64,000 nt of DNA from Roseovarius carneus (GTDB lineage Bacteria; Pseudomonadota; Alphaproteobacteria; Rhodobacterales; Rhodobacteraceae), in assembly GCF_020141465.1 (NCBI RefSeq), contig NZ_JAHSPD010000001.1, positions 2,648,374-2,712,373 of the forward strand, written 5' to 3'. Under the pieces are notes generated by a model. The model ran no database searches and was not told where the DNA came from. It saw only the letters and a program-made list of their open reading frames with translations. A program made the position numbers and the translations under genes. Positions 57,872 to 64,000 of the stretch are shown here, in pieces. Positions within the stretch are counted from its first letter, which is position 1, and each line of letters opens with the position of its first letter.

Positions 57872-58177
57872 TCAGCCCTTCATCACGTTGACATCTTCGA
57901 CCGCGATCGTGCCGCGGTTACGGAAGAAGCAGACGAGGATTGCGAGGCCGATAGCGGCCTCGGCGGCGGCGACGGTGAGCACGAGAAGGGTAAAGACCTG
58001 CCCCACCAGATCGCCGGAAAAGCTTGAAAAGGCGACAAGGTTGATGTTCACCGCAAGCAGCATCAGCTCAATCGACATGAGCAGGATAATGACGTTCTTG
58101 CGGTTCAGGAATAGCCCGAAAATGCCGATGACGAAGAGCGCCGCCGCCACTGTCAGGTAATGTTCAATTCCGATCAT
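57872..58177 (-). CDS. nuoK: NADH-quinone oxidoreductase subunit K
   Basis: A 101-residue, three-helix Complex I subunit (ND4L). Glutamates needed for proton transfer are seen in [16 protein letters not shown] and in [15 protein letters not shown]. Length matches E. coli NuoK (100). It follows the secreted gene at 58229 by a 51-base gap. Confidence 0.96.
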   Translation of the reverse strand: MIGIEHYLTVAAALFVIGIFGLFLNRKNVIILLMSIELMLLAVNINLVAFSSFSGDLVGQVFTLLVLTVAAAEAAIGLAILVCFFRNRGTIAVEDVNVMKG

Positions 58178-58228
58178 GTCTGTCCCTCCGGGTCGTTGCC
58201 CGATTTTCTTTTGTCGTCGCGTCGCGGG

Positions 58229-58708
58229 CTAGTCGCCCATGACGAATTTGTCCACCGGCCCGCGCAAATCGCCGTAGAGTGCGGCGCAAGCGCAAGGCTC
58301 GGCGCTCAGCTCTGTAATCTCAATGTCACGGGCATTGTTACCCAGGTCCGCCGCGATCCGCTCCAGCGTGGCGAAGACGCGCGCACCGTTCTCATGGCTT
58401 GCCACGGCGCGCAATGCCGCCTCGGTCCGGTTGAACGGCAGGCGCGCGTTCATGTTGTCTTCGGCGGTGCGAAAACTGAGCGCGCGGGCGGGCGCGCAAT
58501 CCACGATCACGTAATCAACCGCACTGCCCTCCTGGCTCCACCAGTTGCGCCACATCACGCGCCCCTCGCCCAGATCGCGGTGCATATCCTCGCCACCATG
58601 GCTCACATGGGTCACCCGCGTGCAGGCCCCAAGCTCGGGCGCCGCCATGGCCCCGCTGCCCAACCCAATGAGCAAAAGCGCTGTCATATATGTGCGCCCA
58701 AGGCTCAT
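58229..58708 (-). CDS. Secreted protein of unknown function within nuo operon
   Basis: A 159-residue protein with a signal peptide (about 1-22, core TALLLIGLGSGAMA) and a mature region with four cysteines (near the mature N-terminus, in VDCAPAR, and in PCAC), suggesting periplasmic disulfides. I do not recognise a domain. ATG 58708 gives a normal signal peptide and lies one base after the nuoJ stop, so it is coupled to nuoJ. Its role in Complex I, if any, is unknown. Confidence 0.75.
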   Translation of the reverse strand: MSLGRTYMTALLLIGLGSGAMAAPELGACTRVTHVSHGGEDMHRDLGEGRVMWRNWWSQEGSAVDYVIVDCAPARALSFRTAEDNMNARLPFNRTEAALRAVASHENGARVFATLERIAADLGNNARDIEITELSAEPCACAALYGDLRGPVDKFVMGD

Positions 58709-58709
58709 G

Positions 58710-59321
58710 CTATTGCAGCCCCTGCCCCGGCTTGACGTCCTTAAGCTCCATCGCCTTGGCAGGATCACGCCACATCTGTTGCAGCACATTCTGACGTTTG
58801 ATGTCGGTGCGGTGGCGCAGCGTCAGCACAATCGCGCCAATCATCGCCACCAGCAGGATCAGACCCGAAAGCTGGAACAAGAGGAAATACTGATCATAGA
58901 GCACAAGGCCGATGGCAGCAGTGTTCTGCACCCCCTCAGGGGTAACGGCGGCGCGGGCGGCCTCAGCCGTATCCGCGGCCTCCCAGACACCGAAGGCGAG
59001 GCCAAACTGCATCATCAGGATCAACCCGATCAGCAAGGCAAGCGGCATATATTGCGCCATCTCAGCCTTCAGCTCGGCAAAGTCCACATCCAGCATCATC
59101 ACCACAAAGAGGAAAAGCACCGCAACCGCCCCCACATAGACGATGATCAAGAGCATCGCGACAAACTCGGCCCCCAAAAGGACAAACAAACCCGCCGCGC
59201 TGATGAAGGTCAGGATAAGCCACAGCACCGAATGGACGGGATTGCGGCTGATCACTGTGAAAAGCCCGCCTGTGAGGGCGGAAATCGCAAAGAGGTAGAA
59301 GGCCATAACGGCAACGCTCAT
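58710..59321 (-). CDS. nuoJ: NADH-quinone oxidoreductase subunit J
   Basis: A 203-residue Complex I membrane subunit (ND6) with five hydrophobic helices. [22 protein letters not shown] sequence in the third helix (about residues 60-78, [14 protein letters not shown]) is the conserved segment. Its ATG overlaps the CMD gene stop by 4 bases. Confidence 0.95.
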   Translation of the reverse strand: MSVAVMAFYLFAISALTGGLFTVISRNPVHSVLWLILTFISAAGLFVLLGAEFVAMLLIIVYVGAVAVLFLFVVMMLDVDFAELKAEMAQYMPLALLIGLILMMQFGLAFGVWEAADTAEAARAAVTPEGVQNTAAIGLVLYDQYFLLFQLSGLILLVAMIGAIVLTLRHRTDIKRQNVLQQMWRDPAKAMELKDVKPGQGLQ

Positions 59322-59740
59322 GTCGTCTCTCCATCGGTTTTGGCATCCGGTGCCACGTCCATCACGCTGCGCGCAATCTCCATCGCGCGGGTCATCGACG
59401 GCACGCCTGCGAACATCGACATCTGCGCGATGGTCTCGGCAATCTCGTCCTTGGTGGCCCCGGCCTCAAGCAGGTGGCGCACCGTCATGCGGATTTGCGC
59501 ATCGCTTTGCGCGCCCAGCATAGTCAACCCCGCAAGCGTCAGCAAAAGCCGCGTCTTGGCATCAAGCCCTTCGGCGCTGGCCCCGCGCCCAAAGGTCATT
59601 TCCATGATCTCTTTCGGCATGGTCGGCCACAGCGCCTCGAACCCTTTGGGCGAGAACGTATCAAGCGCAGGGTTCATGGCTTTCGCCATCTCCTGTGCCT
59701 GTCGCATCATCATCTCGAAAGGGTTGCTGGCATCATTCAT
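59318..59740 (-). CDS. Carboxymuconolactone decarboxylase-like protein within nuo operon
   Basis: A 140-residue all-helical protein of the CMD/AhpD superfamily; the core is [16 protein letters not shown] through [15 protein letters not shown] and MSMFAGVPS. It contains no cysteine at all, so the CxxC peroxidase chemistry of AhpD is impossible and a decarboxylase-like, structural or assembly role is more plausible. Both ends overlap nuo genes by ATGA (nuoI upstream, nuoJ downstream), so it is made in step with Complex I subunits. Confidence 0.85.
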   Translation of the reverse strand: MNDASNPFEMMMRQAQEMAKAMNPALDTFSPKGFEALWPTMPKEIMEMTFGRGASAEGLDAKTRLLLTLAGLTMLGAQSDAQIRMTVRHLLEAGATKDEIAETIAQMSMFAGVPSMTRAMEIARSVMDVAPDAKTDGETT

Positions 59741-60231
59741 CGGTAAGGTGCATCCATCTCAAGGTTGCGGGCGATCTCGGCTTCCCAGCGGTCGCCGTTT
59801 TCCAAAAGCTTGGCCTTGTCGTAGAAAAGCTCTTCGCGGGTCTCGGTGGAGAACTCAAAATTTGGCCCCTCCACGATGGCATCCACCGGGCAGGCTTCCT
59901 GACAAAAACCGCAATAGATGCATTTGGTCATGTCGATGTCATAGCGCGTGGTGCGGCGCGAGCCATCGTCACGCGGCTCTGCGTCAATCGTGATCGCCTG
60001 CGCGGGGCAGATCGCCTCGCAAAGCTTGCACGCGATGCAGCGCTCTTCGCCATTGGGATAGCGGCGCAGCACATGCTCGCCCCGGAATCGCGGGCTAAGC
60101 GGGCCTTTTTCATGCGGATAATTCAGCGTGGCCTTTGGCGCGAAGAAGTATTTCAGGCCCAGCTTGAAGCCTTTGATGAAATCCGACAGCAGAAAATATC
60201 CCGCCGCGCGTCCGTAGTCGATGTTTGCCAT
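59737..60231 (-). CDS. nuoI: NADH-quinone oxidoreductase subunit I
   Basis: A 164-residue subunit with two [4Fe-4S] clusters (N6a, N6b). The ligands are Cys65, 68, 71 with Cys75, and Cys104, 107, 110 with Cys114, in [12 protein letters not shown] and [12 protein letters not shown]. It passes electrons towards quinone at the membrane interface. It begins 3 bases after the methyltransferase gene. Confidence 0.97.
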   Translation of the reverse strand: MANIDYGRAAGYFLLSDFIKGFKLGLKYFFAPKATLNYPHEKGPLSPRFRGEHVLRRYPNGEERCIACKLCEAICPAQAITIDAEPRDDGSRRTTRYDIDMTKCIYCGFCQEACPVDAIVEGPNFEFSTETREELFYDKAKLLENGDRWEAEIARNLEMDAPYR

Positions 60232-60234
60232 GGC

Positions 60235-61005
60235 TCAGCTCCTTGCGTCGGGTGTCAGCCGGGTGTCCCCGGCGTTTTCATGTCCGTCCCACCGGGTCTC
60301 GTAATCGCTTTGCAGCGCGAAATCCGGCAGGTGGCTGTCTTTGGTCTTTTCGACCTCGTAATAGAGATAGGTCCGCCCCGGCCCGATCTGGTTCTTCAAT
60401 CTCAGCCGCACGCCGGTTTCCGCCGGATCAGCAAAGGCGACATGCCCGAATGCATCATCGGGATCGATGGGAATCGCCCGGCAGTCTATGACGTTGCAAT
60501 TGCACGCTCGCCGCCAAAAGGTCCAGACCAGCTCGGGGTTGAATTGATACATCCCGTGGCCATACCACCCGTTCAGCCCATTTGCCGAGATCAGCCGCCC
60601 GCCGGGTCTCAGCATCCGGTATAGCCCTTCGAGCGCTGCGGGCACGTTGAACACATGCTCAACCGTGCCACCGTCAAAGATCAGGTCAAACTTGTTCTCA
60701 AGGCTCTTCTTGGGCCTCTTGTTCAGATCGTGCAGCACCGTGGCACCCTCGTAATCCGAGAAATCCATCGTCTCGATGGGGCCAAATCCCAGCTTTTCCA
60801 TCAAGGTCTCGGCATAGCCATCCTCTTGCAGAAAATCAAAGCGCTTGCCCTCGATGCCGTGCTCTTTCAGCGACGCCTCATAGCGTTTGCGGTGCTTCGT
60901 CTGAATGGGGAATTTCTGCCGCCCAAGCATCAGCGTGCGGCCTTTCGGCGCGAAACGCGTCGAAAGCTCAACCAGCCGATCAAAAAGGACGTAATCTACT
61001 CCCAA
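60235..61005 (-). CDS. SAM-dependent methyltransferase-like protein within nuo operon
   Basis: A protein of about 256 residues with a class I methyltransferase core: FDLIFDGGTVEHVFNVPAAL then LYRMLRPGGRLISANG (about residues 115-150). The usual GxGxG loop is not obvious; the N-terminus has RTLMLGRQKFP instead. The start is TTG 61005, chosen because GGGAGG (over the nuoH stop) lies 9 bases upstream; no ATG or GTG fits. Only 5 bases separate it from nuoH, and nuoI begins right after. A modification target in Complex I or quinone metabolism is conceivable, but not shown. Confidence 0.72.
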   Translation of the reverse strand: MGVDYVLFDRLVELSTRFAPKGRTLMLGRQKFPIQTKHRKRYEASLKEHGIEGKRFDFLQEDGYAETLMEKLGFGPIETMDFSDYEGATVLHDLNKRPKKSLENKFDLIFDGGTVEHVFNVPAALEGLYRMLRPGGRLISANGLNGWYGHGMYQFNPELVWTFWRRACNCNVIDCRAIPIDPDDAFGHVAFADPAETGVRLRLKNQIGPGRTYLYYEVEKTKDSHLPDFALQSDYETRWDGHENAGDTRLTPDARS

Positions 61006-61010
61006 CCCCC

Positions 61011-62048
61011 TCAGCCTCCCATCGCATAGCGTGCCCAGAAGGCACCGAAGACTTCGAATTTCGCCAAAAACGCGATGATCACGACCCAAGCAAGGCTCAT
61101 GGGCAGGAAGACCTTCCAGCCGATCCGCATCAATTGGTCATAGCGGTAGCGCGGCGTGATCGCCTTCACCATCGCGAAGAGAAAGAAGAAGAACGCCATC
61201 TTGCCCAGCATCCACAGCACGCCATCAGGCAGGCCGGGGATGGGCGATAGCCAGCCGCCGAAGAACATCAGCGACATCAGCGCACACATCAGAAAAATCG
61301 CGATATATTCGCCCGCCATGAAGAGCAGGAAGGGCGTGGAGGAATATTCCACCTGATAGCCTGCCACCAGCTCGGATTCGGCCTCTGGCAAATCGAAGGG
61401 CGGTCGGTTCGTCTCGGCCAAGGCGCTGATGAAGAACAAAAATACCATCGGCAGATGCGGCAGCCAATACCACCCGAAAAAGCCGTAGGGCGTGTCCTGC
61501 GCGGCGACGATAGCGCCGAAATTGAGCGAGCCTGTGGAGATGATGACGCCCACGATGATGAGACCGATCGAGACCTCATAAGAGATCATCTGCGCCGCTG
61601 ACCGCAAGCTGCCCAAGAAGGGGTATTTCGAGTTCGACGCCCAGCCGCCCATAATCACGCCGTAAACCTCCAATGAGGAGACCGCGAAGACATAAAGGAT
61701 GGCCACGTTGATATCCGAGAGCACCCAGCCCTCGTTCATCGGGATCACGGCCCATGCAATGACGGCGAGAACAAAGCTGACCAGTGGGGCGAGCATGAAG
61801 ACCGTGCGGTCGGCCCCCGCAGGCACCACAACCTCTTTGACGACGTATTTCAGCGCATCGGCCACGGTCTGCAACAGGCCAAACGTGCCCACCACGTTGG
61901 GGCCGCGCCGCATTTGCACAGCGGCCCAGATCTTGCGGTCGCCATAGACGAGGAACAAGAGCGAGACCATGACGAAGCCCAGAACGGCCAGACATTGCGC
62001 CATGATCAGCACCAGCGTTCCAAGCGGAGTTGTGAAAAATTCAGCCAT
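61011..62048 (-). CDS. nuoH: NADH-quinone oxidoreductase subunit H
   Basis: A 345-residue membrane subunit (ND1) that forms the quinone site with NuoB and Nuo[21 protein letters not shown] is the conserved entry, and [20 protein letters not shown] carries the charged loop of the quinone channel. ATG 62048 ([10 protein letters not shown]) is the family start; the longer frame lies in the preceding lipoprotein gene. Confidence 0.97.
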   Translation of the reverse strand: MAEFFTTPLGTLVLIMAQCLAVLGFVMVSLLFLVYGDRKIWAAVQMRRGPNVVGTFGLLQTVADALKYVVKEVVVPAGADRTVFMLAPLVSFVLAVIAWAVIPMNEGWVLSDINVAILYVFAVSSLEVYGVIMGGWASNSKYPFLGSLRSAAQMISYEVSIGLIIVGVIISTGSLNFGAIVAAQDTPYGFFGWYWLPHLPMVFLFFISALAETNRPPFDLPEAESELVAGYQVEYSSTPFLLFMAGEYIAIFLMCALMSLMFFGGWLSPIPGLPDGVLWMLGKMAFFFFLFAMVKAITPRYRYDQLMRIGWKVFLPMSLAWVVIIAFLAKFEVFGAFWARYAMGG

Positions 62049-62055
62049 CAGGTCC

Positions 62056-62439
62056 TCACACCATCGGTATTCCGTTTTCCGCGCAATCGGCGGCGACGAC
62101 TTCTGCGTCGATTGTCTTGGCCCCGCGCGGCAGGGCTGACGAGATGGTGTAAACCGCATCCCCGTGCCAGATGCCACCCTCTTCGGCCACATTCGTGCGC
62201 ACATGGCGCGCAAATCCGTATCCACGGATCAAAGCATATTGCGCCGCAGCACAGGCTGCATAGCGATCCACATCCCGCGCATCCCGCGCGCCGGTCATAG
62301 CAACGTGGAAATTCACCAGATCCCCGTCCAGAAGCTGCGTCTCAATCCCTTGATACTCGGGCGCAAAACGGCTGACCTCCTCAGATGGCGCGCAAGCCGC
62401 AAGAGCCGCAATCGCAGGGATGAAGGCGATCCGTGTCAC
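62056..62439 (-). CDS. Small lipoprotein of unknown function within nuo operon
   Basis: A 127-residue protein with a lipoprotein signal (hydrophobic core [10 protein letters not shown], lipobox LAAC, Cys16) and a mature part of about 110 residues with three more cysteines and the segment [20 protein letters not shown] do not recognise the family. It overlaps the nuoG stop by 4 bases (ATGA) and lies 7 bases before nuoH, so it is a true member of the transcript. It should be lipid-anchored in the envelope. Confidence 0.78.
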   Translation of the reverse strand: MTRIAFIPAIAALAACAPSEEVSRFAPEYQGIETQLLDGDLVNFHVAMTGARDARDVDRYAACAAAQYALIRGYGFARHVRTNVAEEGGIWHGDAVYTISSALPRGAKTIDAEVVAADCAENGIPMV

Positions 62440-64000
62440 TCGGCCGCCACCGCCACGGCGTTGCGCTCTTTCGCGTTCTGGCTCAGCTTGCCCATCAGCT
62501 CGGATGCCCGCGCGACCGGGTTGGTCAGGTAGAAATCCGTGATGGCGTAGCGGAAACTCGCATCGCCCGGCTTGGCCAAAGGCAGCGGCGCCCAGGTGTT
62601 CTCTGCCACCTCGTCGATTTGGGCCAAATGCGGTGCGGCCTCCACCAATGCACGGCGCAAGCTGGGCAGGCTGTCATAGGGCAGCGCATTGCCCATCTCA
62701 CCCGATAGCGCGCGCAAGATGGCCCAGTTTTCCTTGGCCTCACCGGGCGCAAAGCCCGCGCGTAGGGCCAGTTGGGGCCGCCCTTCGGTATTCACAAAGA
62801 GCCCTTGTTCCTCAGTATAGGCCGCCCCCGGCAGGATCACATCGGCGCGGTGCGCGCCCCGATCCCCGTGGCTGCCCTGATAAACCACGAAGGGGCCAGA
62901 TTTGATCTCCACCTCATCCGCCCCGAGGTTATAGACCACATCAGCGCCCTCAAGCGCTGCCTCCATGCCGCCTGTCGTGGTGCAGCCCGCATCCATCGCG
63001 CCCACGCGGCCTGCGGCTGTGTGCAAGACCAGAAGCTTCGCGCCGGACCCTTCGACATAGGCCATCGCCTGACTGAGAACCGCAGCACCATCCGTTTCCT
63101 GAAGCGCGCCTTGGCCCACGATCACAAGCGTATCGTCCTTGCGGGTCACCTTGCCAACCAGATCGGTCAGCGCGGCGCGCCCATCGCCGAAGTGATGATA
63201 CTCATAGGTCAGGTCCACCTTGGGACCGATCACGCCGACATTCGCACCTTCCAGCCACGCACGCCGAATGCGCGCGTTGAGCACGGGGGCTTCATCACGC
63301 GGATTGGTGCCGATCAGCAGGATTGTCTTGGCGGTGTCGATATCCTCGATCGCCGCCGTACCGACATAGCCACCACGATTGCCCTCGGGCAGCTTCGCGC
63401 CGTCCACGCGGCACTCGACATGCCCGCCCTGCCCCTCGATCAACTCCTTGAGCGCAAAAGCCGCCTCTGCGGGCACCAGATCACCGACCAGCCCCGCAAC
63501 TTTTGAAGCAGATTTCATCGCATCCGACGCAGCCCCAAGCGCCTCGGGCCATGTGGCTGGGCGCAGCTTTCCATTCTCGCGGATATAGGGCGTGTCGAGA
63601 CGCTGCCGGCGTAGCCCATCCCACACAAAGCGCGTCTTGTCGGAAATCCATTCCTCATTCACGCCGTCATGATTGCGCGGCAGCATCCGCATCACTTCGC
63701 GCCCTTTCGCATCGACGCGAATGTTGGAGCCAAGCGCGTCCATCACATCAATCGTTTCGGTTTTAGTCAGCTCCCAAGGCCGCGCCGTGAACGCATAAGG
63801 CTTGGATGTGAGCGCGCCCACGGGGCACAAATCAATGATGTTGCCCTGAAGATTGCTGTCCAGCGTCTCGCCCAGATAGGAGGTGATCTCGGCATCCTCG
63901 CCCCGGCCCGTCTGGCCCATCTGCATGATGCCCGCCACCTCGGAGGTGAAGCGCACGCAGCGCGTGCACGAAATGCAGCGCGTCATATGGGTCTCAACCA
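62436..64000 (-). CDS. nuoG: NADH-quinone oxidoreductase subunit G, 5' partial
   Basis: C-terminal part (about 520 residues) of the large Fe-S subunit of Complex I; the first 150 or so residues lie beyond the window edge. Visible are cysteines of a [4Fe-4S] cluster in [13 protein letters not shown] and in [11 protein letters not shown], then a molybdopterin-oxidoreductase-like domain with [18 protein letters not shown] and [12 protein letters not shown] sequence. The frame continues to base 64000 (VETH before the first in-frame ATG), so the ATG at 63986 is not the start. Likely the upstream nuoA-F genes follow on the same strand. Confidence 0.95.
   Translation of the reverse strand, partial: VETHMTRCISCTRCVRFTSEVAGIMQMGQTGRGEDAEITSYLGETLDSNLQGNIIDLCPVGALTSKPYAFTARPWELTKTETIDVMDALGSNIRVDAKGREVMRMLPRNHDGVNEEWISDKTRFVWDGLRRQRLDTPYIRENGKLRPATWPEALGAASDAMKSASKVAGLVGDLVPAEAAFALKELIEGQGGHVECRVDGAKLPEGNRGGYVGTAAIEDIDTAKTILLIGTNPRDEAPVLNARIRRAWLEGANVGVIGPKVDLTYEYHHFGDGRAALTDLVGKVTRKDDTLVIVGQGALQETDGAAVLSQAMAYVEGSGAKLLVLHTAAGRVGAMDAGCTTTGGMEAALEGADVVYNLGADEVEIKSGPFVVYQGSHGDRGAHRADVILPGAAYTEEQGLFVNTEGRPQLALRAGFAPGEAKENWAILRALSGEMGNALPYDSLPSLRRALVEAAPHLAQIDEVAENTWAPLPLAKPGDASFRYAITDFYLTNPVARASELMGKLSQNAKERNAVAVAAE

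Noticed and set aside
1..64000. tRNA, rRNA or CRISPR loci
   Set aside because: Reading the intergenic regions on both strands gave no cloverleaf with a T-loop signature, no rRNA-like sequence and no regularly spaced repeats.

Overview
The window is a GC-rich, densely packed chromosomal segment of an alphaproteobacterium, most likely a marine Rhodobacterales (Roseobacter group). The pointers are the trpGDC-moaC-moeA-lexA-comEC-gltX-gltA order, a LexA promoter with an alphaproteobacterial GAAC-N7-GAAC SOS box, RNase J instead of RNase E at the end of a nuo operon, DUF4167-prmC-prfA, and a gene-transfer-agent type holin/endolysin pair. Most of it is core metabolism. No rRNA, tRNA or CRISPR array was recognised.

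Layout. 1-5505 (+): 3' end of an aminotransferase, a PpiD/SurA-like membrane foldase, trpE, a periplasmic rhodanese and a small RluE-type pseudouridine synthase. 5751-7274 (-): divergent polysaccharide deacetylase. 7413-12253 (+): a tightly coupled trpG-trpD-trpC-moaC-moeA run, then lexA with its own SOS promoter, meeting comEC (-) tail to tail. 14375-17893 (+): gltX, gltA and a bacterial alternative oxidase. 18227-21769 (+): ymdB, an EamA permease and an SLC13/TrkA-C permease, facing a second SLC13/TrkA-C permease (-). 23996-25061: a decayed ABC-F ATPase pseudogene. 25344-32348 (-): argC-ccmE-endolysin-holin-ccmF-ccmH plus an enoyl-CoA hydratase, and murI. 32688-33593 (+): a LysR regulator, followed by an intergenic small-RNA candidate at about 33690-33766. 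33902-36614 (-): DUF4167, prmC, prfA. 36679-42666: a small secreted protein, DUF1499, agmatinase, M20 amidohydrolase, mazG, M24 peptidase and a PLP-dependent ammonia-lyase-like enzyme. 42826-44991 (+): purL. 45254-46512 (-): grxD-bolA and a secreted hypothetical. 46671-49361 (+): a family 2 glycosyltransferase and a DEAD-box helicase. 49479-64000 (-): one long operon, nuoG-lipoprotein-nuoH-methyltransferase-nuoI-CMD-nuoJ-secreted protein-nuoK-L-M-N-birA-coaX-rnj.

How the parts fit. trpE and trpGDC supply most of tryptophan synthesis from two transcription units. CcmE, CcmF and CcmH mature c-type cytochromes, Complex I feeds quinol, and the alternative oxidase offers a non-pumping quinol outlet. 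GrxD and BolA belong to Fe-S trafficking, relevant to the many Fe-S clusters of Complex I. 

The observations most worth following are: the phage-type lysis cassette inside the cytochrome c maturation operon, with an inverted repeat over the endolysin ribosome binding site; the terminator-bounded small-RNA candidate with a CCUCCC segment; the alternative oxidase with a palindrome before its start codon; non-core genes translationally coupled inside the nuo operon; and a family of palindromic intergenic repeats.
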